Assembly (NCBI RefSeq): GCF_003347635.1
Contig: NZ_QDFY01000012.1
Coordinates: forward strand, 1-64,000
Direction: 5' to 3'
Length of the DNA stretch: 64,000 bases
Source: Sphingosinicella terrae
GTDB lineage: Bacteria; Pseudomonadota; Alphaproteobacteria; Sphingomonadales; Sphingomonadaceae
Shown: positions 9,114-17,432 of the stretch, in pieces
Layout of the letters: each line of letters starts with the position of its first letter
How positions within the stretch are numbered: the first letter of the stretch is position 1
Notes under the pieces: model-generated
Databases searched by the model: none
Seen by the model: only the letters and a program-made list of their open reading frames with translations
What the model was told of the DNA's origin: nothing
Made by a program: the position numbers and the translations under genes

Positions 9114-10516
9114 TGCGCCACACCGTCCTGCTGCCCCTGATCGCGGCGCTTGCCGCCTGCGCCGGTGCGCCGCCTCCGGCCGCGCCCTCGGCGCCGGCGG
9201 CGCTGCGCGCCGGCCTGGATCCGGTGGTGGAGGCCTATCCCTCCACCTACCGGGCGGCCCCGGCGGAGCGGGTGGCTATCGTCGGCGCGACGATCCTCAC
9301 CGGCACCGGCGCGGAGATCGCCGACGGCACCCTGCTCGTCGCCGACGGCCGGATCGAGGCCGTGGGCGCGGGATTGGCGGTTCCCGAAGGCTATGGCCGG
9401 ATCGACGCGCGCGGGCGGTGGGTCACACCCGGAATCATCGACGCCCATTCCCATCTCGGCGTCTGGTCGCAGCCCGACAATGTCGAGGCGCAGAACGACG
9501 TCAACGAACTGACCGAGCCCAATACCGCGCAGGTCTGGGCGGAGCATTCGCTGTGGCCGCAGGATCCCGGCTTCGACCTCGCCCGCGAGGCGGGGGTGAC
9601 TACGCTGATGATCCTGCCCGGATCGGGCAACCTGTTCGGCGGCCGCACGGTCACCGTCCGCAATGTGCCAGCCATGAGCGTGCAGGCGATGCGCTTCCCC
9701 GGCGCGCCCTACGGGCTCAAGGTCGCGTGCGGGGAGAATCCGATGCGCACCTATGGCGGACGCGGCCGGTCTCCCGCGAGCCGGATGGGCAATGTCGCCG
9801 GTTATCGCCGCGCCTGGATCGAGGCGGCCGACTATGCCCGGCGCTGGGATGCCTGGCGGCGCACCGGCACCGGCGATCCGCCTCGGCGCGATCTCCAGCT
9901 CGACACGCTGGCCGGGGTGCTCGAGGGCGAGATCCTGGTTCACAACCATTGCTACCGGGCGGACGAGATGGCGGTCATGCTCGACGTCGCGCGCGAATTC
10001 GGGTTCCGGATCAGCACCTTCCACCATGCCAGCGAGGCCTACAAGATCGCGCCCCTGCTCGTCCGCGCCGATGTCTGCGCCGCGACCTGGACCAATTGGT
10101 GGGGCTACAAGATGGAAGTGTTCGACGCGATCGAGGAGAATGCCGCGATCGTCGACCGGGCCGGCGGCTGCGCCATCATCCATTCCGACGACGCCGTCCT
10201 CGTCCAGCGGCTGAACCAGGAGGCGGCGGCGGCGCTGTCGGCGGGACGGCGCGCGGGCCTCACGATCAGCGAAGGGGAGGCGATACGCTGGATCACCGCC
10301 AATCCGGCGCGGGCACTGGGCATTTCCGGCGAGACCGGCACGATCGAGCCCGGCAAGCGGGCGGACCTCGTCCTGTGGAATGCGAGCCCGTTCAGCATCT
10401 ATGCGCTCGCCGACCGGGTTTGGATCGACGGCGCCCTCGTCCACGACCGCAGCCGGCCGGAGCCGCGGCATTCGGACTTCCTGCTCGGCCAGCCCGGCCA
10501 GGAGCCGGCCCGATGA
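9113..10516 (+). CDS. Amidohydrolase lipoprotein, catalytic type (A2)
   Basis: Second copy of the catalytic amidohydrolase (467 aa), clearly homologous to A1 along its length (TEPNTAQVWAEHSLWPQDP, LVHNHCYRADEMAVM, IIHSDDAVL). The metal motif DAHSH is intact (His112, His114). Unlike A1 the N-terminus looks like a lipoprotein signal with LAAC at Cys16, so this copy may be tethered to a membrane while A1 is soluble. It starts one base inside the stop of the hypothetical gene and ends in an ATGA overlap with B2. The substrate is unknown; the sequence supports only a secreted C-N or peptide-bond hydrolase of the imidazolonepropionase-like group. Confidence 0.85.
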   Translation: MRHTVLLPLIAALAACAGAPPPAAPSAPAALRAGLDPVVEAYPSTYRAAPAERVAIVGATILTGTGAEIADGTLLVADGRIEAVGAGLAVPEGYGRIDARGRWVTPGIIDAHSHLGVWSQPDNVEAQNDVNELTEPNTAQVWAEHSLWPQDPGFDLAREAGVTTLMILPGSGNLFGGRTVTVRNVPAMSVQAMRFPGAPYGLKVACGENPMRTYGGRGRSPASRMGNVAGYRRAWIEAADYARRWDAWRRTGTGDPPRRDLQLDTLAGVLEGEILVHNHCYRADEMAVMLDVAREFGFRISTFHHASEAYKIAPLLVRADVCAATWTNWWGYKMEVFDAIEENAAIVDRAGGCAIIHSDDAVLVQRLNQEAAAALSAGRRAGLTISEGEAIRWITANPARALGISGETGTIEPGKRADLVLWNASPFSIYALADRVWIDGALVHDRSRPEPRHSDFLLGQPGQEPAR

Positions 10517-11775
10517 TCGCCCGGCTGCTCGCCTTGCTGGCGATCGCCGCCTGGCCCGGCGCGGCGGCGGCGGAGACGGTCGCGATCGTCGGCGCGCGCA
10601 TCCTCACCGGCGGCCCGGCCGGAGAGATATCGGCGGGAACGGTGATCGTCCGCGACGGCCGCATCGCCGCGGTCGGTGCCGAGCTGGCGGTGCCGGCCGG
10701 CGCGCGCATCGTCGACGCTGCCGGCGGGGTGGTCACGCCGGGATTCGTCGTCGCCGACAGCACGCTCGGCGCGGTCGAGGTCAGCCAGGTGCCGGCGAGC
10801 GCCGACCGTGCCAGCCGCAGCGCGGACATCAGCGCCGCCTTCGACTTGTCGCTCGGGCTCAATCCGGATTCGATCCTGCTTCCTGTAGCGCGGCTGGCGG
10901 GGATCACGCGTGCGGTGGTGACGCCGCGCTACGAGGGCGGCGGCGATCGGTTGCGCCTGTTCGCCGGCCAGGCCGCCGTGATCGACCTCGGCCAGCGCCC
11001 CGACATGGTCACCCGCCCGCGCGTGGCGATGGTGCTTCAGATGGGCGAAGGCGGGGCGGAACGCGCCGGCGGCGCCCGCGGGGCCGCCTTCGCGGCGTTG
11101 CGCACGATCCTCGAGGACGTCCGCCATTTCGCCCGCCACCGCGGCGATTACGATCGCGGGGGCGGGCGGCCGCAGACCCTGTCCCGCGCCGATCTCGAGG
11201 CGCTGGTGCCGGTGGCCGAGGGCAGGATGCCGCTCATCGTGCAGGCGGAGCGCGCCTCCGACATCGTCGAGATCCTCGCCTTCGCCCGCGATCAGGGGCT
11301 GCGCGTCATCCTCGACGGTGCATCGGAAGGGTGGCGGGTGGCGCCGGCGATCGCGCGCGCGCAGGTGCCGGTGATCGTCGACCCTTTCGCCAACCTGCCG
11401 CACGGATTCGCCGAGCTCGGCGCGCGGCTCGACAATGCGGCCCGGCTCCACGCCGCCGGCGTCGACATCGTCCTCAAGGCGGGAAGCGGAGCGGCGCACC
11501 GGGCCCGCGAGCTGCGCTACGGCGCCGGCAATGCGGTCGCGCACGGCCTGCCTTATGCGGCGGCACTGGCGGCGGTGACGATCAACCCGGCCCGCGCCTT
11601 CGGGGTCGCCGATCGCATCGGCTCGATCGAGCAGGGAAAGGAGGCCGATCTCGTCCTCTGGTCGGGCGACCCTTTCGAGCCGCTGTCGCAGCCACGGGCC
11701 GTGTTCGTCCGCGGCGTGGAGCAGCCGCTCACGGCGAGGCCGCTGGAGCTGAGGGACCGTTACATGGCGCGGTGA
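10513..11775 (+). CDS. Secreted amidohydrolase-fold protein lacking the HxH metal motif (B2)
   Basis: Second copy of the non-canonical partner (420 aa), homologous to B1 (DISAAFDLSLGLNPDS, LSRADLEALVPVAEGRMPLIV, ELRYGAGNAVAHGL). Signal peptide LLALLAIAAWPGAAAAE. At the metal site it reads VVADST (79-84) in place of IDAHSH, so the HxH pair is absent here too but replaced by different residues than in B1. Loss of the motif in both copies, with good conservation elsewhere, suggests a retained non-catalytic role. It is the last gene of the five-gene operon. Confidence 0.8.
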   Translation: MIARLLALLAIAAWPGAAAAETVAIVGARILTGGPAGEISAGTVIVRDGRIAAVGAELAVPAGARIVDAAGGVVTPGFVVADSTLGAVEVSQVPASADRASRSADISAAFDLSLGLNPDSILLPVARLAGITRAVVTPRYEGGGDRLRLFAGQAAVIDLGQRPDMVTRPRVAMVLQMGEGGAERAGGARGAAFAALRTILEDVRHFARHRGDYDRGGGRPQTLSRADLEALVPVAEGRMPLIVQAERASDIVEILAFARDQGLRVILDGASEGWRVAPAIARAQVPVIVDPFANLPHGFAELGARLDNAARLHAAGVDIVLKAGSGAAHRARELRYGAGNAVAHGLPYAAALAAVTINPARAFGVADRIGSIEQGKEADLVLWSGDPFEPLSQPRAVFVRGVEQPLTARPLELRDRYMAR

Positions 11776-11914
11776 ATGTCATCCCCTCGAAGGGGAGGAT
11801 CCTGTCCGTGCAGGCCTCGGCGAAAGAAGCGGAGGCCCGGCTTGCGATCCTTGGGAGGGGAGGCAGCCGGGCCCCCGCAGCGCGGAAGCGGCGAACCGAG
11901 GTTGCGGTCCGGCC

Positions 11915-12241
11915 TCACCGCGCCAGCGCGACGACGATGGGTTCGGGGCGGTCGATTCCGGCGAGCACCTGATTGCGCCGCTCGGAGACGGCGTTGCGGA
12001 GCGACGTGCGGCAGGCGCGGACCGCGCGCTTGCCGGCGGGATCGGCCGAGGAGATCGGACCGCAGGCATTCTCGATGGCGGTGCGCAGCCGGCGATCGAG
12101 CTCGCGTACGCCGTCCGGCCGGGCGAGATCGAGATCGGCATAGCGTACCGACTCCGTGTGGGTGGAGCTGCTCTGCGCCGTCGCCGGAGCGAGCAAGGCC
12201 GTCGTCGCCGCGAGGGCGACCAAGGTGGTCAGCATCTTCAT
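11915..12241 (-). CDS. UrcA family protein
   Basis: Small exported protein (108 aa) with a clear signal peptide (MLTTLVALAATTALLAPATAQ) and the UrcA-family pattern: VRYADLDLARPDGVRELDRRLRTAIENACG, then two cysteines around ADPAGKRAVRACRTSL. This family is abundant in sphingomonads and caulobacters and has no established biochemical role. The ATG at 12239-12241 faces the LysR gene, so the 152-bp gap is a divergent promoter region. It lies downstream of, and convergent with, the amidohydrolase operon. Confidence 0.85.
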   Translation of the reverse strand: MKMLTTLVALAATTALLAPATAQSSSTHTESVRYADLDLARPDGVRELDRRLRTAIENACGPISSADPAGKRAVRACRTSLRNAVSERRNQVLAGIDRPEPIVVALAR

Positions 12242-12333
12242 GACTGTCTCCGTCGGTTCGGGTTGGGTCGGCGCCGACGCAGGCTCCCTCTACCCCCGAA
12301 TATCCGTTCCCGCCTAACAACGATGTTGCGCGA

Positions 12334-12357
12334 CCATTCTGCGAAAGTGCAGAATGG
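12334..12357. promoter_or_regulatory. Palindromic operator candidate for the LysR regulator
   Basis: Perfect 9-bp arms CCATTCTGC (12334-12342) and GCAGAATGG (12349-12357) flank a 6-nt spacer, 36 bp upstream of the LysR start and between it and the divergent urcA. The core has the T-N11-A geometry expected of LysR-type sites, consistent with autoregulation and possible control of urcA. Confidence 0.55.
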
Positions 12358-12393
12358 CGGGCGGCCGTCGCCAAGGAGTAGGCTGGTCCCGCC

Positions 12394-13335
12394 ATGTTCG
12401 ACTGGAACGACCTGCGCCATTTCCTGGCGGTCGCCGAGACCGGCAGCACCTTGGCGGCCGGACGGCGGCTGCGGGTCAGCCAGACGACGGTCGCCCGCCG
12501 GGTCTCCGCGCTCGAGGAGGCGCTCGGCCTCGCCCTCTTCGAGCGGCGGCAGGCCGGCTATGCGCTGACGCCGGCGGGGGAGGCCCTGCTCGGCCATGCC
12601 GGGGCGGTCGAGGCGGCGACCGCCGCGCTCGCCGACGCCGCGGCCTCGCAGACCCGGGAAGCCTCCGGCCTCGTCCGCCTGACCGTCGGCGAATCACTCG
12701 CGGTGACGATATTGCCGACGATCCTGCGCGACCTTTACGAGGCCCATCCGGGCATCCGGATCGAGCTCGATTCCAGCGACCAGAGGCGCGATCTCGCCGC
12801 CGGCGCCGCCGACGTCGCGGTCAGGACGACGGTCCAGCCGACCGAAAACGGGCTGGTCGGCCGGCGCGTCGCGCATGACGACTGGGCGGCCTATTGCAGC
12901 CGCAGCTATGCCGAGGCACATGGCCGGCCGACCTCGATCCGGGAGCTTCGCCGCCATCCATTGGTCGGCGGCGGCGGCGACGGCATCTGGGATCATTACC
13001 GGGCGTGGCTTCGCCAATATGGGCTCGAGGAGGCGGTCGCGATCCACCATGACAGCGTCAACGGCCTGCTCGCCGCGGTGAAAGCAGGCTTCGGCATCGC
13101 TGCCTTGCCGTGCTTCGTCGCCGAGAACGATGCCGAGCTGCTGCGCTGCCTGCCGCCGCGGCACAAGGAGGAACGCGGCATCTGGCTGCTGACCCACGAG
13201 CGGCTGCGGCACACGCCGAGGGTTCGCGCGGTGATGGATTTCCTCGGCGACCGGCTGACCCGGCTCGCCCGCAATGCCGAGCATCGGTTGGCGACGGAGG
13301 AGCCGAGGCCGAAGCCGCCGCTGGCGGCGGAATAG
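12394..13335 (+). CDS. LysR family transcriptional regulator
   Basis: Cytoplasmic DNA-binding regulator (313 aa). The N-terminal winged helix-turn-helix spans about residues 1-60 (FDWNDLRHFLAVAETGST, RLRVSQTTVARRVSALEEAL). The rest is a periplasmic-binding-protein-like effector domain (LTVGESLAVTILPTILRDLYEAHPGIRIEL). Length is typical of the family. The effector is unknown. The perfect palindrome just upstream is a likely binding site. Candidate targets are its own gene, urcA and perhaps nearby operons, none proven. Confidence 0.92.
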   Translation: MFDWNDLRHFLAVAETGSTLAAGRRLRVSQTTVARRVSALEEALGLALFERRQAGYALTPAGEALLGHAGAVEAATAALADAAASQTREASGLVRLTVGESLAVTILPTILRDLYEAHPGIRIELDSSDQRRDLAAGAADVAVRTTVQPTENGLVGRRVAHDDWAAYCSRSYAEAHGRPTSIRELRRHPLVGGGGDGIWDHYRAWLRQYGLEEAVAIHHDSVNGLLAAVKAGFGIAALPCFVAENDAELLRCLPPRHKEERGIWLLTHERLRHTPRVRAVMDFLGDRLTRLARNAEHRLATEEPRPKPPLAAE

Positions 13336-13337
13336 GA

Positions 13338-14012
13338 TCATTCGACCCGAAAATCGGTGACGATCAGGCGGGCGCGGCCGGTGGCGAAGACGCCGTGGCC
13401 GTAACCGTCGCCGCCGCCGAGGACGAAGCCGACCTGGTCGGCATTCTCCAGCGCGTCGCGGAAGGCGGCGGGCGCGGTGCGGGCGCTGGAGCTCTCCACC
13501 GCCGTCCAAGGCCCGTCGAGCGGCGCCACCATCTCATGTTCCCCAGGGGCGATCGGTGAGTGGGAGGCGAAGGTCGCGTACCAGCGATAGGCCTCGAACC
13601 GTCCGCGGGCGGACCAATTGTCGCCGCCTCGCTGGAAATAGAGGGTGATGATCGACGGCCCGCCCGGAGCCGTGATCGGCTCGATGCGCACGCCCGGATC
13701 CGCCTCGACGCGGTAGCGAAGGACGATACGGCTTTTGCCGGCGAGCGAGCCATGGCGGAAGGTGACGTAGTGGACGCTGCCCGGTGCCCGTGGCAGGTCG
13801 ATCTGCCAGGCGCCGCGGCGCGCCGGCGAGGGCTGCAGCGGCACGCCTCGCGAATAGTTCCGGCCGCGGATGATCGGCCCGATCGTCCAGGCGCGCGGAT
13901 CGCGGGGATCGGCGCCGCTGGGCGGATCGGCCTGGGCATCCGTGCCGCAGGCGGCCACGGTGGCCAGGGCGGCGGCGATCGCGAGTCGCGCGAAAGGTGC
14001 GGCAATCTTCAT
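13338..14012 (-). CDS. Hypothetical lipoprotein
   Basis: Unrecognised exported protein (224 aa) with a lipoprotein signal ending LATVAAC (Cys about 22). The mature part is rich in beta-type sequence (WQIDLPRAPGSVHYVTFRHGSLAGKSRIVLRYRVEADPG, SIITLYFQRGGDNWSARGRFEAYRWYATF) and looks like a carbohydrate- or polymer-binding jelly roll, but no specific family is claimed. It converges with the LysR gene, the two stop codons being only two bases apart. ATG start at 14010-14012 with GGGAGG upstream on the minus strand. Confidence 0.7.
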   Translation of the reverse strand: MKIAAPFARLAIAAALATVAACGTDAQADPPSGADPRDPRAWTIGPIIRGRNYSRGVPLQPSPARRGAWQIDLPRAPGSVHYVTFRHGSLAGKSRIVLRYRVEADPGVRIEPITAPGGPSIITLYFQRGGDNWSARGRFEAYRWYATFASHSPIAPGEHEMVAPLDGPWTAVESSSARTAPAAFRDALENADQVGFVLGGGDGYGHGVFATGRARLIVTDFRVE

Positions 14013-14141
14013 GGGCGCCTCCCTGCCGGAGCGGCGGCTTCTCCGGCCTGAACCGGAAATTCAGCGGCGGTGCAGCCGTTCCCTTCGAGCCGGGCGGCTG
14101 CGCCGGAACTGGCGCCGAAGGGACAAGCCAGGAAAGGTGGG

Positions 14142-14164
14142 CCTCGACAGGCTCAGCCCGAACG
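14142..14164. repeat. Dispersed-type intergenic repeat running into the end of a coding region
   Basis: The stretch around CTCGACAGGCTCAGCCCGAA matches a motif I recognise as a frequent intergenic repeat in sphingomonads and other proteobacteria. It spans the stop codon of the amidohydrolase gene at 14153, so the last few residues (RKDRSG) are encoded by repeat sequence. The repeat identity is from memory and no second copy is present in this window. Confidence 0.35.
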
Positions 14165-15364
14165 GTCCTTGCGGGTATCGTCGAGACCGGATGGCTGAGG
14201 CGCGTCGTCGCTCGAACATGGAGCCTGTCTCGCGCCATGGACCGTGGGCAGGCGGAAGACGTGCTCGGCGTTGGTCTGCATCAGCATCAGCTTGTCGGAG
14301 TCGGGCATGTCCATATGATCGTAGGCGGCGACCTCGTCGGCATCGACCTGGTAGGGATAGTCCATCGCGTAGAGCACCCGGTCGGGGCCCAGCACCTGCT
14401 GGCAGAACTTCACCGCCGGCTCCCAGGGGACGCCGCTGGTCGTGATCCAGATGTTGGTCCGGAAATAATGCGAGATCCTGTGGCGCAGCTTCACCACCGG
14501 CTGGCCGCCGCGCAGGCCGGGGCGGCCGTCCGCGTTGCTCTGCATCCAGTCGAGCCGGTAGAGGATGAGCGGCAGCGCCTCACCCATATGGCCGATGACC
14601 AGCCTCAGGCCGGGATGACGATCGAAGGCGCCCGACAGGATCAGGCCCATCGTGTGGACCCAGACCTCGTGGGGGAAGCCGCCGAGCGCGCCGCCCATTC
14701 CGCGATATTCGTAAGGCTGGACCATCTGGCGCGGCGGCATGGTGGGATGGATGTAGAGCGCCGCGTCGTTCGCCTCGAGGGCCGCGAGGATCGGCTCGAA
14801 CTTCGGCTCGTCGAGGTAGTGGCCCCGGGTGTGGGAGTTGAGCACCGCGCCGTTCAGACCGAGGCGCCGCATGCCGCGCTCGATCTCGGCGACGGCGCCG
14901 TCGACGTCCTGGGGCGCGAAGGCGAGCAGGCCGGAGAATCGGTCCGGATATTTTCGGCAAGCCTCGGCCAGCCGGTCGTTGGCGAGCGCGGCCAGCTCGG
15001 TTCCCGTCCGCGGATCGAGCACTTGCACCCCCGGCGCGGTGAGCAGGAGGAGCTGGCGGTCGATGCCGAGCGAATCCATCCGTGCGATCCGCTCCGGCCC
15101 GATCTCGCAAAGCTCGTGCTGGAGCTGGTCGAGGCCGGCGAACATCCCGCCCATGCGCAGGGAAGGATCGTCGGGCGGGCAGGGCGAATCCAGCAGGGCG
15201 CGCTGAGCAGCCGGGATTTCCGGGATGCTCCACGCTTCCTCGGTGGCGATCCGGCGATAGGGCGTGTCCTTGGCGATCGGCCGCGACGGCAATCTGAGCG
15301 GCGACGGCGTCCGTCCGCTGCCGTCATCGTCCATGCCGCCGACGCTGGCGAAGAATCGAGTCAC
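14153..15364 (-). CDS. Amidohydrolase family decarboxylase-like protein (LigW/gamma-resorcylate decarboxylase group)
   Basis: Cytoplasmic amidohydrolase-2 family enzyme (about 403 aa). It begins with RRIATEEAW in place of HxH, the Glu-type N-terminal metal motif seen in 5-carboxyvanillate and gamma-resorcylate decarboxylases. Family hallmarks follow: RIARMDSLGIDRQLLLLTAPGVQVLDP, LNSHTRGHYLDEPKFEPIL, LYIHPTMPP, GHMGEALPLILYRLDWM and the C-terminal MDYPYQ. GTG start at 15362-15364 behind a strong AAGGAGG; the open frame continues upstream without support. A role in aromatic-acid or lignin-derived compound turnover is inferred. The substrate may differ, and simple hydrolysis cannot be excluded. 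Confidence 0.82.
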   Translation of the reverse strand: MTRFFASVGGMDDDGSGRTPSPLRLPSRPIAKDTPYRRIATEEAWSIPEIPAAQRALLDSPCPPDDPSLRMGGMFAGLDQLQHELCEIGPERIARMDSLGIDRQLLLLTAPGVQVLDPRTGTELAALANDRLAEACRKYPDRFSGLLAFAPQDVDGAVAEIERGMRRLGLNGAVLNSHTRGHYLDEPKFEPILAALEANDAALYIHPTMPPRQMVQPYEYRGMGGALGGFPHEVWVHTMGLILSGAFDRHPGLRLVIGHMGEALPLILYRLDWMQSNADGRPGLRGGQPVVKLRHRISHYFRTNIWITTSGVPWEPAVKFCQQVLGPDRVLYAMDYPYQVDADEVAAYDHMDMPDSDKLMLMQTNAEHVFRLPTVHGARQAPCSSDDAPQPSGLDDTRKDRSG

Positions 15365-15539
15365 GGACGCCCCTCCTTCGTTTTCGCCCGTCACTGAACC
15401 ACCCTCTGCCGGGCTCGCGCAAGCGGCGGCTTCAGTCGGGACGAACCGGGCGGCGGCGTCTCTCCCGTCCCTCGCCGGGACGCCGGAAGAGGCACCTTCC
15501 AGCGGCAGGGCGGGTGTACAGCGGCGGCCCCGGATGGTA

Positions 15540-15628
15540 TCTGCTTTGAAAGGGAGTCGACAAGGAACTCCCGCAGCTGGCAAGCAACCTAACGACCCCG
15601 GAACCCTTTCCCGGGGTCATTTCTTTTC
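15540..15628 (+). ncRNA. Candidate small structured RNA ending in an intrinsic terminator
   Basis: In the 629-bp gap between the decarboxylase-like gene and the terminase, the plus strand can form two successive hairpins: GGGAGT/ACTCCC (15552-15557 and 15567-15572) and GACCCCGG/CCGGGGTC (15594-15601 and 15611-15618). The second is followed by ATTTCTTTTC, a convincing plus-strand intrinsic terminator. No open reading frame explains this terminator, since the gene to its left runs on the minus strand. A short plus-strand RNA that starts nearby is therefore likely. I recognise no RNA family. Confidence 0.45.
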
Positions 15629-15715
15629 GCGCTGCGGACGCCGCCGCGGAGTCGCTGAAAATCCAATCGAATTCGGCCGGGAGCGCCCCGAATCGCCCGG
15701 GATGGCTTTTTTCGC

Positions 15716-15744
15716 TTGACATTGTTCTCGATATGTTCTAGCTA
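15716..15744 (+). promoter_or_regulatory. SOS promoter: LexA box GTTC-N7-GTTC within a sigma70-type promoter
   Basis: GTTC at 15724-15727 and GTTC at 15735-15738 are separated by exactly seven bases, the direct-repeat SOS box of Alphaproteobacteria. A consensus -35 TTGACA (15716-15721) lies immediately upstream and a weaker -10-like TAGCTA (15739-15744) follows at 17-bp spacing, so LexA would sit between the promoter elements. The orientation points at the terminase gene 250 bp downstream. The 15745-15993 leader has GTG- and TTG-started open frames but no convincing protein. Confidence 0.7.
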
Positions 15745-15993
15745 CCGAAATAGTAAAGGTGAGAATTGCGCCCGGACAGGCGAATCGCTCGCCCGACTTC
15801 TTCCCTTTCTTCGAAGCCATCGAGTCTCCGCCGGCGACAGACCGGCGGCACCGGCTTCCGCGCGGCCCCCTCTCGCGCGGCTCCGCCCGGCCCGCATCCC
15901 GAACGCAACGCATGACGGCCGCGGGCCGCAGGCGGTCGGCTCTGCGCGCGCCGGGCGGAGGAACATTCGGCGACAGCGCCACCAGGAGCAAAG

Positions 15994-17319
15994 ATGACCG
16001 ACGCGGATGCCGAACCTTCCTTCGATCCGGGCGACGCGGGCACGGCCCTGCTTGGCTATGCGGCACGGCCGCAATTCGCCGCGCTCCACGGTCGCGAGCA
16101 GCGCTGGGCGGTGGTCGTGGCGCACCGCCGCGCCGGCAAGACCGTGGCCTGCGTCAACGATCTGATCCGGCGGGCACTCGAATGCGACCGGCCCAATCCG
16201 CGCTTCGCCTATATCGCCCCCCAGCTCAACCAGGCGAAGGACATCGCCTGGCAATATCTGCTCGAATTCTCCGCGGCGGTCGCGCCGGATCGCAAGACGC
16301 ATGCCAGCGAATTATGGGTCGAGCTGCCGGACAATGGCGCCCGGATCCGCATCTACGGCGCCGACAATCCCGATCGCCTGCGCGGCCTCTATCTCGATGG
16401 CGCCGTGCTCGACGAGTTCGGCGACATGGACCCGACCACCTGGTCGCGCGTCGTCCGTCCCGCGCTCAGCGACCGCAAGGGCTGGGCGATCTTCATCGGC
16501 ACGCCCAAGGGCCGCAATGCCTTTCACCGCTTGTGGGCGGCGGCTTTGGCCGATGACGGCTGGTTCGCCCGCAGCCTCAAGGCGTCCGAGACCCGGCTGC
16601 TCGACGCCCGGGAGCTGGCCGACGCCCGCAAGGCGATGTCGGAGGACGAATATGCCCAGGAATATGAATGCAGCTTCGAGGCGGCAGTCCGCGGCGCCTA
16701 TTACGGCCGGGAGATGAACCAGGCCGAGGCGGCCGGACGGATCACCGCGGTCCCGTTCGATCCGCGGCTGCCGGTCCACACCGCCTGGGATCTCGGCGTG
16801 GCCGATTCGACGGTGATCTGGTTCGTGCAGCAGCATGCGGGCGAGACCAGGATCATCGACGTGCTCAAGGGCGAGGGCGTCGGCCTCGACTGGTATGCGC
16901 GCCGGCTGCAGGAACGGCCCGGCCTGCATGGTTGCACCGACGGCTGGGTCTGGGGCGAGAATTATCTCCCGCACGACGCGCAGGTCCGAGAGCTCGGGAC
17001 CGGCAAGAGCCGGGTCGAGACCCTGGCCGAGCTTGGCGTGCGCGCCACGATCTGCCCGAGCCTTCCGGTGGAGGACGGGATCCAGGCGGTGCGGCTGCTG
17101 CTGCCGACCTGCTGGTTCGACGCGGCGCGCTGCAAGGCCGGAATCGAGGCGCTCGCCATGTACCGGCGCGAATATGACGAGAAGACGCAGGAATTCCACG
17201 CCCGGCCGCTGCATGACTGGACCAGCCATTTCGCCGACGCCTTCCGCTATTTCGCGGTCGGCCACCGGCCGCGGCCGGTCGAGCGGCGGCGGCGGCCGCG
17301 GACGGGCTGGGTGGCGTGA
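15994..17319 (+). CDS. Phage terminase large subunit
   Basis: DNA-packaging motor (441 aa). The N-terminal ATPase has Walker A HRRAGKT (residues 44-50) and a Walker B-like stretch LYLDGAVLDEFGDMDP, followed by the coupling region IFIGTPKGRNAFHRLW. The C-terminal RNase H-like nuclease shows HTAWDLGVADSTVIWFVQ and an acidic C-terminal motif (WTSHFADAFRYF). Length and order are typical of tailed-phage large terminases. Start fixed by AGGAG at 15983-15987. No small-terminase gene is evident upstream, which is odd for an intact phage. It is the first clear gene of the particle cluster and lies downstream of the SOS promoter. Confidence 0.92.
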   Translation: MTDADAEPSFDPGDAGTALLGYAARPQFAALHGREQRWAVVVAHRRAGKTVACVNDLIRRALECDRPNPRFAYIAPQLNQAKDIAWQYLLEFSAAVAPDRKTHASELWVELPDNGARIRIYGADNPDRLRGLYLDGAVLDEFGDMDPTTWSRVVRPALSDRKGWAIFIGTPKGRNAFHRLWAAALADDGWFARSLKASETRLLDARELADARKAMSEDEYAQEYECSFEAAVRGAYYGREMNQAEAAGRITAVPFDPRLPVHTAWDLGVADSTVIWFVQQHAGETRIIDVLKGEGVGLDWYARRLQERPGLHGCTDGWVWGENYLPHDAQVRELGTGKSRVETLAELGVRATICPSLPVEDGIQAVRLLLPTCWFDAARCKAGIEALAMYRREYDEKTQEFHARPLHDWTSHFADAFRYFAVGHRPRPVERRRRPRTGWVA

Positions 17320-17432
17320 GAGGTGGCTTGTCCCTGGCCTGCTCGGAGGGGTACCGGAGTCGCGGTGGGGGCGAGGATGCGACCCCACCCAAGTCTTCCC
17401 CATCGAGGAAAGGCTTCAGACAGGGGAGGACG

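Noticed and set aside
5747-11775. Histidine-utilisation (hut) operon because of imidazolonepropionase-like proteins
   Set aside because: The proteins are exported, duplicated, and none of hutU, hutH or hutG is nearby.
15716-15997. Open frame overlapping the terminase start (ATGA), possible small terminase
   Set aside because: It starts inside the promoter and SOS box, has no ribosome-binding site, and its residues are a random Arg/Ala/Pro mix.
15759-16556. GTG-started frame of 265 codons behind AAAGG after the SOS box
   Set aside because: It overlaps the well-supported terminase over more than 500 bp in another frame and looks like a GC-rich shadow. A short leader peptide cannot be excluded.
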